From Mycolicibacterium nivoides (GTDB lineage Bacteria; Actinomycetota; Actinomycetes; Mycobacteriales; Mycobacteriaceae), in assembly GCF_003855255.1 (NCBI RefSeq), contig NZ_CP034072.1, positions 6,302,653-6,366,652 on the forward strand: a stretch of DNA of 64,000 nucleotides. The letters are read 5' to 3'. Both the position numbers and the translations under genes were made by a program. The stretch's first letter is position 1. Every line of letters begins with the position of its first letter. The notes under the pieces were generated by a model. The model was not told where the DNA came from, made no database searches, and was given only the letters and a program-made list of their open reading frames with translations. Of this stretch, positions 18,052 to 27,582 are shown in pieces.

Positions 18052-18441
18052 ATGGTTGCAGTGCCCGATGGCTACGAGGATCTGTTGACGCGGCCGTTGT
18101 TCGGCCATCTGGCCACCACCCGACCCGACGGCACCGTGCAGGTGAATCCGATGTGGTTCGAGTGGGACGGCACGCATCTGCGGTTCACCCACACCACCAA
18201 GCGCCAGAAGTACCGCAACGTGACGGCGCACCCCGAGGTGGCGATGTCGATCCACGATCCGGACAACCCGTACCGCTACCTGGAGGTGCGCGGCGTGGTG
18301 GATGAGATCGTGCCGGATCCCACCGCTGCGTTCTTCCTGTCGCTCAACGACCGCTACAGCGGATCGCTGAACGAGGTACCGGCGGACGCCCCTGACCGGG
18401 TGATCCTGGCGGTGCGCCCGACGCTGTTCAGCAAGCACTAG
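18052..18441 (+). CDS. PPOX-class F420- or flavin-dependent enzyme
   Basis: A 129-residue split-barrel protein with the actinobacterial F420-binding pattern: [34 protein letters not shown], and [19 protein letters not shown]. This group (FDOR-B) uses reduced F420, heme or flavin; substrates include quinones, biliverdin and nitro-compounds. AGAGGA lies 8 nt before the ATG at 18052. The exact reaction is not decidable. Confidence 0.82.
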   Translation: MVAVPDGYEDLLTRPLFGHLATTRPDGTVQVNPMWFEWDGTHLRFTHTTKRQKYRNVTAHPEVAMSIHDPDNPYRYLEVRGVVDEIVPDPTAAFFLSLNDRYSGSLNEVPADAPDRVILAVRPTLFSKH

Positions 18442-18500
18442 TACTCGCCCACCGGCTCCGGCCGCCACTGCGTTACGAACGCGGGCGCACAATCGATTCT

Positions 18501-18800
18501 GTGATTGTCGCGTTCAGCATCAGCCCGACGGGCGGGGATGAAACCGGAAGTGTCAGCGCCGCGGTGGCCGAAGCGGTGCGGGTGGTGCGGGCTTCGGGCC
18601 TGCCCAACGAGACCAACGCCATGTTCACCAACATCGAGGGTGAATGGGACGAGGTGATGGCCGTGGTGAAGCAGGCCGTGGAGGTTGTGTCGGCGGTGTC
18701 CCCGAGGGTCAGCCTGGTGTTGAAGGCCGACATCCGTCCGGGCTATACCGGGCAGCTCACCGCGAAGGTCGAGCGGATCGAGCAGGCGCTGAGCGACTAG
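18501..18800 (+). CDS. MTH1187/YkoF-type thiamine-binding protein (UPF0045)
   Basis: A 99-residue ferredoxin-fold protein beginning [10 protein letters not shown] with [32 protein letters not shown], and a C-terminal VERIEQAL helix. Family members are small tetramers that bind thiamine or related ligands; role uncertain. GTG start at 18501. Its last 4 bases overlap the convergent ricR. Confidence 0.82.
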   Translation: MIVAFSISPTGGDETGSVSAAVAEAVRVVRASGLPNETNAMFTNIEGEWDEVMAVVKQAVEVVSAVSPRVSLVLKADIRPGYTGQLTAKVERIEQALSD

Positions 18801-19102
18801 GAGCGGACCAGGCGGGCGATGGCGGCTGACGCTTCGGCCAGCTTGGCCTCGGCCTGATCCCCGCCTTCGGAGACGGCCTGCGTCACACAATGTCCCAGGT
18901 GTTCGTCGAGCAGGCCGAGCGCCACGGACTGCAGCGCACTGTTGACGGCGCTGATCTGGGTCAGGACGTCGATGCAGTACTTGTCCTCTTCGATCATCTT
19001 GGCGATGCCCCGGACCTGACCCTCGATCCGGCGCAGCCGTTTGGCGTAGTTCTCCTTCTGCGCCGAGTAGCCATGTGCACCCGAGTTTTCAGCCACGTCC
19101 AT
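18797..19102 (-). CDS. ricR: RicR, copper-sensing CsoR-family repressor (Rv0190)
   Basis: A 101-residue CsoR-fold protein, nearly identical in wording to M. tuberculosis Ric[33 protein letters not shown] with the first copper cysteine, and DEHLGHC supplying the histidine and second cysteine. It dissociates from DNA on binding Cu(I). The ATG at 19102 directly follows a TATACT -10 element (19109-19114, minus strand), so the mRNA is probably leaderless. A RicR box lies between -10 and -35, indicating self-repression. Confidence 0.93.
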   Translation of the reverse strand: MDVAENSGAHGYSAQKENYAKRLRRIEGQVRGIAKMIEEDKYCIDVLTQISAVNSALQSVALGLLDEHLGHCVTQAVSEGGDQAEAKLAEASAAIARLVRS

Positions 19103-19118
19103 GGCTCTAGTATACGGG

Positions 19119-19133
19119 TACCCCACCGGGGTA
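19119..19133. promoter_or_regulatory. RicR box in the ricR promoter
   Basis: TACCC-CACCG-GGGTA, an exact TACCCN5GGGTA palindrome. On the minus strand it lies between the -10 TATACT (19109-19114) and the -35 region, 17 bases before the ricR ATG. This is the classic place for copper-relieved self-repression. It also lies upstream of the small membrane gene at 19159-19659. Confidence 0.85.
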
Positions 19134-19158
19134 TGCATATCTAATTTGGCCGGGCGAA

Positions 19159-19659
19159 ATGGTGCGACCGGGCCGCCACTGGGGCCGATACGCTCGACGC
19201 GATGTCACAGCCCCCCCCTGGCCCGGTCCGTACGGTGAGCCGCCGGTCTACCCGCCGCCGGGCTGGCCCGTGCAACCACAACCCCAGCCGCTGCCTGCGG
19301 GCAAGCGGTCTGCCCTCGGCACCACGGTCACGGTGATCAGCGTCGTCCTCACGATCGCGCTGTGGATTGCGGCCGTGCTAGGCGCCGCCGCTGCCGCGTG
19401 GCTGTCGCTGTTCTTCGGGATGTCGACCGACACCTGCCACGCGACCTGCGGACCGACCCCGTATGACGACCGGGTCTATCCGACGACGTTCGGCTGGATC
19501 GGCGGCGGGTTGGGCGCCGGGCTCGTCGGGAGCATCGTCATGGTGTTCTTCACGCGCCGCTGGCTGTGGGTGTGGCCCGTGCTGTCGATCGTGTGCACCG
19601 TCGTGGGGTTCCTCAGTGGGCTAGACCTCACCATCAAGTCCACGGAGTGGACCGGCTGA
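19159..19659 (+). CDS. Small proline-rich-headed membrane protein
   Basis: A hydrophobic protein with three or four helices after a cytoplasmic head rich in Pro, Trp, Tyr and Gln (WPGPYGEPPVYPPPGWP), common in mycobacterial membrane proteins. Two cysteines flank an outer loop (DTCHATCGPTP). In the open frame the first ATG is 19159, without a ribosome site. A better start would be the ATG at 19202, which follows a TACGCT -10 box by 7 bases, but a run of eight C at 19211-19218 puts it out of frame; nine C would give MSQPPPWPGPYG. Either an indel or a length-variable tract. Flanked by two RicR boxes. Confidence 0.65.
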   Translation: MVRPGRHWGRYARRDVTAPPWPGPYGEPPVYPPPGWPVQPQPQPLPAGKRSALGTTVTVISVVLTIALWIAAVLGAAAAAWLSLFFGMSTDTCHATCGPTPYDDRVYPTTFGWIGGGLGAGLVGSIVMVFFTRRWLWVWPVLSIVCTVVGFLSGLDLTIKSTEWTG

Positions 19660-19691
19660 CCTGCGCGGCGAGCCCGCCCCCCATTCGAGGT

Positions 19692-19708
19692 ATACCCCCC
19701 TTGGGTAT
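19692..19708. promoter_or_regulatory. Second RicR-type box, upstream of ilvD
   Basis: ATACCC-CCCTT-GGGTAT contains the exact TACCCN5GGGTA pattern at 19693-19707. It is 48 bp before the ilvD ATG. A possible -10, CATACT (19743-19748), would give a near-leaderless ilvD mRNA, putting the box around -47 to -63. RicR binding here is inferred. Confidence 0.7.
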
Positions 19709-19755
19709 GAGAAAGAATTTGGGCGGCTAACTAACCGAGGGGCATACTTACCTGC

Positions 19756-21456
19756 ATGTCTGCCGATCAGCCCGATATCAAGCCCCGCAGCCGCGACGTC
19801 ACCGACGGCCTGGAGAAGACCGCAGCCCGCGGAATGCTCCGCGCGGTAGGGATGGGTGACGACGACTGGGTCAAGCCGCAGATCGGCGTCGGGTCGTCGT
19901 GGAACGAGATCACCCCGTGCAACATGTCGCTGCAGCGGCTCGCCAAAGACGTCAAGAACGGTGTGCACGAGGCCGGCGGGTACCCGCTGGAGTTCGGCAC
20001 CATCTCGGTGTCCGACGGCATCTCGATGGGCCACGAAGGCATGCACTTCTCGCTGGTCTCCCGCGAGGTGATCGCCGACAGCGTCGAGACCGTGGTGCAG
20101 GCCGAGCGCCTGGACGGCACCGTGCTGCTGGCCGGTTGCGACAAGTCGATCCCGGGCATGCTCATGGCGGCTGCCCGGCTGGACCTGGCGAGCGTCTTCT
20201 TCTACAACGGCTCGATCATGCCGGGCATCGCCAAGCTCACCGACGGCACCGAGAAGGAAGTCACGATCATCGACGCCTTCGAGGCGGTCGGGGCGTGCGT
20301 GCGCGGGCTGATGTCGCGGGAGGACGTCGACATCATCGAGCGCGCGATCTGTCCGGGCGAGGGCGCCTGCGGCGGCATGTACACCGCCAACACCATGGCG
20401 TCGGCTGCCGAGGCGCTGGGCATGTCGCTGCCGGGCAGCGCGTCGCCGGTGGCCGTGGACAAGCGGCGCGGCGAATACGCCCGCAAGTCCGGCGAGGCGG
20501 TCGTCGAGATGCTGCGCCGCGGCATCACCGCGCGCGACATCCTCACCAAGGAAGCCTTCGAGAACGCCATCGCCGTCGTGATGGCGTTCGGCGGGTCCAC
20601 CAACGCGGTGCTGCACCTGCTGGCGATCGCCCGCGAGGCCGAGGTCGAGCTGACGCTGGCCGACTTCACCCGCATCGGGGCCAAGGTCCCGCACCTGGCC
20701 GACGTCAAGCCTTTCGGCCGCCACGTGATGAAGGATGTCGACGAGATCGGCGGTGTGCCGGTGGTGATGCGTGCCCTGCTGGACGCCGGTCTGCTGCATG
20801 GTGATTGCCTGACCGTCACCGGTAAGACCATGGCCGAGAACCTCGCTCACATCGCGCCGCCCGACCCGGACGGCAAGGTGCTGCGGGCGATGAACAACCC
20901 TATCCATCCGACCGGCGGCATCACGATCCTGCACGGCACATTGGCTCCCGAGGGTGCCGTGGTGAAGTCGGCGGGCTTCGAATCCGACGTGTTCGAGGGC
21001 ACCGCAAGGGTTTTCGAGCGTGAGCGGGCCGCCCTGGATGCACTGGAGGACGGCACCATCACCCACGGCGACGTCGTGGTCATCCGTTACGAGGGGCCCA
21101 AGGGTGGCCCGGGCATGCGCGAGATGCTGGCCATCACCGGCGCCATCAAGGGTGCCGGGCTGGGCAAGGACGTCCTGCTGATGACGGACGGCCGGTTCTC
21201 CGGCGGGACGACAGGTCTGTGTGTCGGGCACATCGCCCCGGAGGCCGTGGACGGGGGACCGATCGCGTTCGTGCGCGACGGTGACCGGATCCGCCTCGAC
21301 GTGGCGAACGGAACGCTGGACGTCCTCGTCGACGAGGCCGAGTTCGAGGCCCGGAAAGTCGGTTTCGAACCACTGCCCCCGCGTTACAAGACCGGCGTGC
21401 TGGCCAAGTACACCAAGCTGGTCCAGTCCGCCGCCGTCGGCGCTGTCTGCAACTAG
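19756..21456 (+). CDS. ilvD: Dihydroxy-acid dehydratase
   Basis: A 566-residue dehydratase for the third common step of valine, leucine and isoleucine synthesis; it also feeds pantothenate. Iron-sulfur ligands are visible: Cys55 (ITPCNMS), Cys128 (AGCDKSIPG) and Cys205 ([12 protein letters not shown]). The C-terminal [15 protein letters not shown] and the Mg-binding region are intact. The M. tuberculosis enzyme holds a [2Fe-2S] cluster, and copper is known to attack clusters of such dehydratases, which makes the upstream RicR box notable. A hairpin at 21476 follows. Confidence 0.96.
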   Translation: MSADQPDIKPRSRDVTDGLEKTAARGMLRAVGMGDDDWVKPQIGVGSSWNEITPCNMSLQRLAKDVKNGVHEAGGYPLEFGTISVSDGISMGHEGMHFSLVSREVIADSVETVVQAERLDGTVLLAGCDKSIPGMLMAAARLDLASVFFYNGSIMPGIAKLTDGTEKEVTIIDAFEAVGACVRGLMSREDVDIIERAICPGEGACGGMYTANTMASAAEALGMSLPGSASPVAVDKRRGEYARKSGEAVVEMLRRGITARDILTKEAFENAIAVVMAFGGSTNAVLHLLAIAREAEVELTLADFTRIGAKVPHLADVKPFGRHVMKDVDEIGGVPVVMRALLDAGLLHGDCLTVTGKTMAENLAHIAPPDPDGKVLRAMNNPIHPTGGITILHGTLAPEGAVVKSAGFESDVFEGTARVFERERAALDALEDGTITHGDVVVIRYEGPKGGPGMREMLAITGAIKGAGLGKDVLLMTDGRFSGGTTGLCVGHIAPEAVDGGPIAFVRDGDRIRLDVANGTLDVLVDEAEFEARKVGFEPLPPRYKTGVLAKYTKLVQSAAVGAVCN

Positions 21457-21475
21457 GAGAACAGGCCGGTAGAGT

Positions 21476-21505
21476 GACGTCGGGCGTGCAGGAACGCCCG
21501 ACGTC
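21476..21505 (+). terminator. Hairpin after ilvD
   Basis: Perfect 12-bp stem GACGTCGGGCGT / ACGCCCGACGTC with 6-base loop GCAGGA, 20 bp after the ilvD stop. No T run follows, so it is a stem-only terminator candidate. Confidence 0.6.
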
Positions 21506-21602
21506 CGCTCGAAGGGGCCAAGCCTCCCTGCACACTGAGTTGCCTTGTGACCGACCTCTTCTCAGCCCGATTGCGGACACGGGCGTGTGAGAGGAGGCCG
21601 TC

Positions 21603-22772
21603 ATGGCCAGCCGTCTGCCGACCAACCCTTCGATCGACCATCTGCGTGCGGAAGCCCGCAAGCTGCAGCGCGCCGATCGCACCCCACTGCATCAAGCCCA
21701 GTTCGCCGTCGCCCGCGACTACGGTTTCAGCAGCTGGCCCAGGCTCGTGCACTACCTCCGCGACGCGGCCGAGCTCAGCGTCGATCCCGGCGCGCTCGAC
21801 GAGGACGCCCTGGATGCCGCGGACCGGTTCTGCTCGTGGGCATCGTTGCGCTACAACGAAACCGATGCACCGCCGCGCTGGGACGCCGCCGCAACCCTGC
21901 TCACCGCCGAACCCGACGTGGTCGACCGGCACATCTGGGCCGCCGCGTCGGCCGCGGACCCTGCGGCGCTGGCCCGTCATCTGACGAGCCGGCCGGCACT
22001 GGCGAACACCGGTGGCGGGCCGTTCGGCTGGGTTCCGCTGATGTACCTGTGCTATTCGCGAGTTCCATTGGGCCACAGCTCCGAGGAGGTCCTCGCGGCG
22101 ACGAACCTGCTGCTCGACGCCGGCGCCGACCCGAATGCCGGCTACCTCTGGTGCGGGCTGTCGACGCCCTTCACGGTGCTGACCGGGGTCTTCGGCGAAG
22201 GTGAACAGGGCCCGCGGCGTCAGCCCCGGCATCCGTTCGCACCCGAACTGGCCTCATTGCTGTTGACGAGAGGCGCGCATCCGGCCGACCAGCAGACGCT
22301 GTACAACCGGATGTTTCGCGCGGACGATTCACACCTGGAGCTGCTGTTCGAGCACGGCCTGGCCGACGCCGGGCCGAGCCCGTGGGAGCTGCGCCTCGGT
22401 GAGGCGATGGAATCCCGCGACGAGATGTGGCGGCGCCAGGTCGACTGGGCTGCCGAGCACGGCTTCACCGGTCGGCTCGATCTGCTTGCCCGGCACGGAA
22501 TCGACGTAGCCGGAGTGGATGTGGTCGCTCCGGTGTTCCCGGACGACCCGAACGCGCTGGACGACGAGGGCGCCACGGCCCTGCACCAGGCAGCCTGGGC
22601 CGGTGACCACGAGCTGATCCGGCGTCTCCTCGACGCCGGGGCCGACACGACCATGACCGACCGACGCTTCGGCTCGACTCCTCTGGCCTGGGCCGAGCAC
22701 GCCTACCAGACCGAGGCTGCGGACCTGCTGCGCCGCCACGTCATACGGCCCCCTTCGGGCCGCGACGGATGA
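21603..22772 (+). CDS. Ankyrin-repeat protein
   Basis: A 389-residue cytoplasmic protein. The C-terminal third has ankyrin repeats: ATALHQAAWAGDHELIRRLL then DAGADTTMTDRRFGSTPLAWAEH; an earlier repeat-like unit is LLLDAGADPNAGY. The N terminus (SIDHLRAEARKLQRA, ARDYGFSSWPRL) is typical of mycobacterial proteins of this kind. GAGAGGAGG sits 6 nt before the ATG. Its last 32 bp overlap the convergent LuxR-type regulator. Ankyrin repeats bind proteins; the partner is unknown. Confidence 0.82.
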   Translation: MASRLPTNPSIDHLRAEARKLQRADRTPLHQAQFAVARDYGFSSWPRLVHYLRDAAELSVDPGALDEDALDAADRFCSWASLRYNETDAPPRWDAAATLLTAEPDVVDRHIWAAASAADPAALARHLTSRPALANTGGGPFGWVPLMYLCYSRVPLGHSSEEVLAATNLLLDAGADPNAGYLWCGLSTPFTVLTGVFGEGEQGPRRQPRHPFAPELASLLLTRGAHPADQQTLYNRMFRADDSHLELLFEHGLADAGPSPWELRLGEAMESRDEMWRRQVDWAAEHGFTGRLDLLARHGIDVAGVDVVAPVFPDDPNALDDEGATALHQAAWAGDHELIRRLLDAGADTTMTDRRFGSTPLAWAEHAYQTEAADLLRRHVIRPPSGRDG

Positions 22773-25350
22773 TGGCGGCGAGCTGCTCGCGTGAGCTCGC
22801 GCCCACCCGCTGACAGGCCCGGTAGAGGTGCCCTTCGACGCTGCGCACCGACATCACCAGCCGCTCGGCGATCTGCTTGTTGCTCAGGCCCGCGACGACC
22901 AGTTCGACGATCTCGCGCTGCCTGCCGGTCAGCGGCTGACCGGCCGGGTTACGCATCGCCGGGGTACACAGCCCGCCGCATTCGTCGGCATTCTCCTGGG
23001 CGACGGCAGCCGCATAGGCACTGCGTTTGCCCTGACCATGGCGACCGAACGCGACCGCGGCCTGCGCGGTGGCGTCGATGGCCGTGGCCCGGTCACCGAT
23101 GGCACGGTAACCGTCTGCGGCGGCGAGCAATCCGGCGCCGTCGTCGGCCGCCAGCGCCTCGATGTGGCGGGCGACCGTCTCGGCCAGCGGCAGTTTCAGC
23201 GTGTCCGCGAGTTCCCGTGCGCGCGCAGCCCCGGCGGTGTCACCCCACTGTGCGGCCGTCTGCAGACACAGCAGTTCGTGCGTCGGCTGTTCACGCCGCG
23301 CCGCATCCCGGCCCGCTTCGCGCACCACGTCGATGGCGTCGGTCAGCGAGCCACCGGCAGCCAGCGTCCACCCGGTGGCCACCGCCATCGCGGTACCCAT
23401 GAACACGTAGTCCTCGGGCACCGGCTGCCCGACCCCGGCCAGAGCTTCGGTTGCCGCGGCCGCGTGGCCGAGCTTGGCGTACGTCTCGGCCAGCGCGAAG
23501 CAGCTGGCCATACGCAAACCGGTTGTTATCTCATGTGTTTCGGCACCGGCATAGGCCTCATGCAAGTGTTTGACGGCAGCAGCCAGATCGGCCCGGACCA
23601 GTTCGGCGTGGCCGAGTAGATGAGCGAGGTTGGCGTACACCAGACCAGGGACGTCGCGCGCCGACTCGTCCAACCGGGCCGCCATCGCCGTCACATCATC
23701 GATGCGGCCGGTCAGCCGGCAGGCGCGGCCGTGAACGGCGCCGAACCAGAATCTCGTGGGCGAGGACTCGAAAGATGTGTTGGCCCTTTCGATGGCCTGC
23801 TCGGCGACGGTGTTGATGTCATCGACGTGCCCCAGTGCACCGAAGGCCATCATCAACGCGATCGAGGCCATCATCGCGTGGAAATCGGGCAACCCACCGG
23901 AATCCAGGGCGGTCCTGGCTTTCTCCTCGGCACTCGCACAGTGGCCGAGTACCGCGTCGACACAGGCCTGGATGGCCAGGCGCTCCATCCGCTGTTCATC
24001 GGATTCCGCTGCGCCGGAGAGCTTTTCCAAGATCATGCGGGCATCGATCGGTCTGCTGAGCATCCAGGCCAGGTTGGCCGCCCGAACGGTCGCCCAATGG
24101 TGGCTGTCCGGCGCACCGTCGGCGCTGATCTCCCGCAAGACGACCTCGGCCTCGTCGCCCCGGCTCAGCAGGAGCAGGGTCATGGCCCGCATCGGTGCCG
24201 CCTCCGGTGCACCGCATTCCCCTGCGGCAGCGGCGAATCGGTTCGCGGCGTCGGGATCGAGCAGGACCGCGGCGCACCGCGCCGCCGTCAGATACAGCTC
24301 CGGATCCGGAGGCAGGTCGGAGTGCAGCGCCAGCAGCGCCCGGCGCACCGTCGCGCGCATGTCCCCGTCGGGCTCGGACGCCAGCCGCCGCGCGAGCCTT
24401 CCACGGATTCTCGACAGGTGCATCTCACCGGCGGTGGCCCTGCGCAATTCGCCGTACAGCGGATGCGCAAGGGTGGCCACCAGACCACGTCCGGCACGCT
24501 CGACCGTGACCAGATGCATCTGCTCGGCGGCCTCCAGATCGGCCTGGTCCACCAGGTCGACCAGGACGTCGACGCTCAGCGGCTCGCACTGCGAGAGCGT
24601 GTCCAGCACCAGCGCCATACCGGGTTCGAGTTCGCCCAGCCGCCGCCCGACCATATCGGTGATGCTCTGCGATACGGCCACATCGCCGTCCCACATCCAC
24701 ACCCCGGCGGATTTGTGCATCCGCCCGGCGGCGATCTGGTCCTTCACCAACTGCAGCAGGTACAGCGCGTTGCCTCCGGTGAGTTTCCAGAACCGGCGTG
24801 TGCTGCGGCTGTCGACGGGGCCGGCGACCGCCGATTCGATCAGGGTGGCGGCCGCGGTGGCGGACAGCGGCTCCAGGTCGATCCGGTCGAGCAGGCTGTC
24901 CTTCCACAGGGCGGTCACCGCGTCGGGCTCCGGGCCGCCGGAACGCGCGGTGACGACTAGACGCACCCCCTGCGTCTGCGCCAACTGGTGTACGACGTGC
25001 GCGGACAGCGGGTCGAGCAGGTGGGCGTCGTCGATGCCGATGACGACCTTGCCCATGCGCTGCTGGGCGACGAAGGAATCGATCACGCGCCGCACATCCG
25101 GCAGCGGATCGCACATGCCCTGGCTGATCGACCCGGTGAACGCTCCGAGGGGAATGGCGCGTGCGGATTCGGTTCCGACGAACCAATTGGTCCGGTGCCC
25201 GGACGACGCGGCATGGCTGAGGGCCTCCCGGGCCAACCGGGTCTTGCCGACGCCGGCACTGCCGACGATCACCACACCGTGATGGGTTCCCGGCCCACCA
25301 AGGGAGCGACGGATCACCGCCAGTTCGTCTTCCCGCCCCGCCAGCTTCAT
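22741..25350 (-). CDS. Large AAA-ATPase/LuxR-type transcriptional regulator (LAL family)
   Basis: An 869-residue regulator with an N-terminal AAA/NACHT-like ATPase, Walker A GSAGVGKTR at about residue 30 and Walker B VVIGIDD at about 105, a long helical TPR-like middle, and a C-terminal LuxR/GerE HTH (LTGRQREIVELVVAGLSNKQ and VMSVRSVEGHLYRA). Such proteins couple ATP binding and ligand sensing to activation. No target is evident; it lies between an ankyrin protein and the SPW-repeat gene. Confidence 0.9.
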   Translation of the reverse strand: MKLAGREDELAVIRRSLGGPGTHHGVVIVGSAGVGKTRLAREALSHAASSGHRTNWFVGTESARAIPLGAFTGSISQGMCDPLPDVRRVIDSFVAQQRMGKVVIGIDDAHLLDPLSAHVVHQLAQTQGVRLVVTARSGGPEPDAVTALWKDSLLDRIDLEPLSATAAATLIESAVAGPVDSRSTRRFWKLTGGNALYLLQLVKDQIAAGRMHKSAGVWMWDGDVAVSQSITDMVGRRLGELEPGMALVLDTLSQCEPLSVDVLVDLVDQADLEAAEQMHLVTVERAGRGLVATLAHPLYGELRRATAGEMHLSRIRGRLARRLASEPDGDMRATVRRALLALHSDLPPDPELYLTAARCAAVLLDPDAANRFAAAAGECGAPEAAPMRAMTLLLLSRGDEAEVVLREISADGAPDSHHWATVRAANLAWMLSRPIDARMILEKLSGAAESDEQRMERLAIQACVDAVLGHCASAEEKARTALDSGGLPDFHAMMASIALMMAFGALGHVDDINTVAEQAIERANTSFESSPTRFWFGAVHGRACRLTGRIDDVTAMAARLDESARDVPGLVYANLAHLLGHAELVRADLAAAVKHLHEAYAGAETHEITTGLRMASCFALAETYAKLGHAAAATEALAGVGQPVPEDYVFMGTAMAVATGWTLAAGGSLTDAIDVVREAGRDAARREQPTHELLCLQTAAQWGDTAGAARARELADTLKLPLAETVARHIEALAADDGAGLLAAADGYRAIGDRATAIDATAQAAVAFGRHGQGKRSAYAAAVAQENADECGGLCTPAMRNPAGQPLTGRQREIVELVVAGLSNKQIAERLVMSVRSVEGHLYRACQRVGASSREQLAAIIRRGPKGAV

Positions 25351-25515
25351 CTCAGCAGTTCGTACCCGCCATCGCCGTCATGGAAGTCCTGCGATTGCCC
25401 AGGATATGGTGCAGAACCCGCACCGGGGCGCAAATTGACGCATCGTTCGATACGAGGGTCGGCCCTGGCACGCAGACTCCCCTCCCAGCCGGGGTCCGGC
25501 TGGCCTACCAGCTGC

Positions 25516-25542
25516 GCCTACCGGCCCTTCGGCCTGCTAGGC
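25516..25542. terminator. Imperfect hairpin at the end of the SPW-repeat gene
   Basis: GCCTA..GGCC and GGCC..TAGGC pair around a CTTC loop with a small internal mismatch. It overlaps the stop codon of the minus-strand gene at 25537. Weak evidence; the rest of 25351-25536 holds nothing I recognise beyond the promoter space of the LuxR-type gene. Confidence 0.3.
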
Positions 25543-25977
25543 GTGCCGCGCTTCAGAATTGCGCACCCGCATTCCGAAGTACATCGCGTTGAAACCCAGC
25601 ACCATCACGAGCGCACCGCTGATCACGTGCGACCAGATCATGCCTGCGGTCGGTCCACTGACGAACACCCACGGCGAGATGATCAGCCACACACCGAAGA
25701 TCGGCAGTGTCCAGGTCATGCCGTGCGCGCGGTCCAGCGCGAAGCTGAAACACATTGACAGGAACGCGATCGCCCCTCCGACGATCAGATCGTTGACCGT
25801 CAGCCTGTTGAAGGCGTCGAAGCCGACGATCCAGGGTGACAGCGCGACATACATCGCCGTCAGCAACGTCAGGCCGAAGGTGACCTGCGCGGCCATCGAC
25901 TCTGCGACACGGTCATAGCCCGCCCGTAGGGCCATGATGTCCGGGTGTAGGTCGATTGATGAATGGACTGTACTCAT
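25537..25977 (-). CDS. SPW-repeat membrane protein (Rv0188-like)
   Basis: A 146-residue protein with four hydrophobic helices in two halves, each carrying the SPW motif (LSPWIVGF and ISPWVFVS), hence the SPW-repeat family. It matches Rv0188 by size and content. The role is unknown, but family members are found next to stress genes. AAGGAC lies 6 nt before the ATG. It is divergent from the HTTM-domain gene with 136 bp between starts. Confidence 0.85.
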   Translation of the reverse strand: MSTVHSSIDLHPDIMALRAGYDRVAESMAAQVTFGLTLLTAMYVALSPWIVGFDAFNRLTVNDLIVGGAIAFLSMCFSFALDRAHGMTWTLPIFGVWLIISPWVFVSGPTAGMIWSHVISGALVMVLGFNAMYFGMRVRNSEARHA

Positions 25978-26113
25978 TTCTTGTCCTTTCCGTTACACGG
26001 CAAGGCGTTTGGGCCCTACCGCACCCATCCATCGCCTTTCAGATTACGCCGTAATCGGCCTGGTGGCGGCGGCTGCCGACCGCCCCGGACGGCCGGCAAG
26101 TACAGTCTTCTCA

Positions 26114-27568
26114 ATGCGCTGGCGCAGCAACGCCCGAACGGACGACCCCACCGGCGCGCGGCAGCAACTCGGCTGGTTCGCAACGCTGTTCGCGATGGCG
26201 TTGGTCTTCCACTACTCCGACAGCCAGCCGCTTGCGGTGGTGCCGGCGTTGCTGGCCGGACTGCCCGCCCTGCTGTTTCCCGGCTCGGTGGCCGCCGCCG
26301 CCCTGGCCGTCGCGGCCGGCGCCACGGTGGCCGTTCTGAACCTGCCCGCGGCGTCGAACCATCTGGTGCTGAGCCTGCTGGTCGCCGTCGCCCTCGGCAC
26401 CGCCGCCTTGTGGGCCCTGGCCGTCCGGAACCGGCCGGGGGTGCCGGACAGTTTCGTCCAGCGCTGGCTGGATGCCGCGCGCAGCCCGGTCGGTTTCGTG
26501 TTGCTGGTGGTCTACCTGTTCACGGTGTTCGACAAGTTGAACACCGCCTACCTCGCCCCGGAAACCTCCTGCGGCAGCGACTTGTTCGGTCAGCTCATCT
26601 GGCTCAACGGTTTCGACGAGGTGGTACCGGGCCCTGCCGTCGGACAGTTCGTCGCCATCGTCGCGGTGGTTATCGAGGCCGCCATTCTCGCGTTGCTGGC
26701 GGTGCCGCGGCTGCGCTTCTGGGGCGTGCTTCTCGGTGTGGGGTTCCATTCGATCCTGGCGTTGGCCTCGTTCTACGACTTCGCCACCGTCGTCTTCGCG
26801 GTGTACGTGCTGTTGGTCCCGACCGAGGTGTTCGCGACCCTGGCACCCCGAACCACCGCGCTGCGCCGGGTGGCGCTCACGGGTTTCGCGGCCCATGTGC
26901 TGCTGAGCGTGGTGTCGAGTTCGGCCGATTCGCCGGCCAGCCCGATCGGCCTGCCGTGGCACACCCTGCTCGTACTCACGTGGGCCGTGGCCGTGATCCC
27001 GTTCATGGTCGCGCTGCTGCGTGGCTACCGCGCCGCGGAGTCGGCCGGCGTCCGCGCCCCGAACTGGCACCTGCGCCCCCTGGTGCTGCTCGTCGCGCCG
27101 CTGCTGGCACTCGCCAACGGGGTCACGCCCTACGTGGGGCTCAAGACCGTCGCGAACTTCTCGATGTTCAGCAACCTGCACACCGAGGAGGGCACAACCA
27201 ACCACCTGCTTCCCGGCGTCACCGCCTTGGAGCTGGCGGATTACCCACGCGACACCGTCACCGTGGTCGGACTGGAGTTGCCCGAGCAACCGGGCGACAT
27301 GGCCGCCCTCAGCCGGCAGACCCGCTGGATGAACGAAGATCCTCCGGTCCGCATCCCCTGGCTCGAGCTGCGGCGCACCGTGCTGCTCTGGAAGGACGCG
27401 GGAATCACCGGCGTCCGTATCGCCTACCTGCACAGCGGGCCGCCGCAGGTGGTGAACGACGCGACGAACGACCCGGTCCTCGCGGCGCCGCTGCCGTGGT
27501 GGCAACGCCATCTGCTCGCCTTCCGCGCCGTCGACTCCGGTTCGGGCGCCGACATCTGCCGCTGGTGA
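26114..27568 (+). CDS. HTTM-domain (vitamin-K-carboxylase-like) membrane protein
   Basis: A 484-residue protein with about ten hydrophobic helices followed by a C-terminal soluble part of roughly 130 residues. Central segments such as FVLLVVYLFTVFDKLNTAYL, GVLLGVGFHSILALASFYDF and LFGQLIWLN fit the HTTM fold shared with gamma-glutamyl carboxylase. Bacterial members are poorly understood. The ATG at 26114 is the first methionine before the hydrophobic region; the frame stays open upstream but that part looks non-coding. It is followed after 14 bp by an NMO-like gene. Confidence 0.72.
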   Translation: MRWRSNARTDDPTGARQQLGWFATLFAMALVFHYSDSQPLAVVPALLAGLPALLFPGSVAAAALAVAAGATVAVLNLPAASNHLVLSLLVAVALGTAALWALAVRNRPGVPDSFVQRWLDAARSPVGFVLLVVYLFTVFDKLNTAYLAPETSCGSDLFGQLIWLNGFDEVVPGPAVGQFVAIVAVVIEAAILALLAVPRLRFWGVLLGVGFHSILALASFYDFATVVFAVYVLLVPTEVFATLAPRTTALRRVALTGFAAHVLLSVVSSSADSPASPIGLPWHTLLVLTWAVAVIPFMVALLRGYRAAESAGVRAPNWHLRPLVLLVAPLLALANGVTPYVGLKTVANFSMFSNLHTEEGTTNHLLPGVTALELADYPRDTVTVVGLELPEQPGDMAALSRQTRWMNEDPPVRIPWLELRRTVLLWKDAGITGVRIAYLHSGPPQVVNDATNDPVLAAPLPWWQRHLLAFRAVDSGSGADICRW

Positions 27569-27582
27569 CGCAGAATCGCGGA

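Noticed and set aside
25963..27582. Upstream extension of the nitronate monooxygenase frame
   Set aside because: The frame is open far upstream, but the translation there is the shadow of the HTTM gene; the enzyme begins naturally at 27583.
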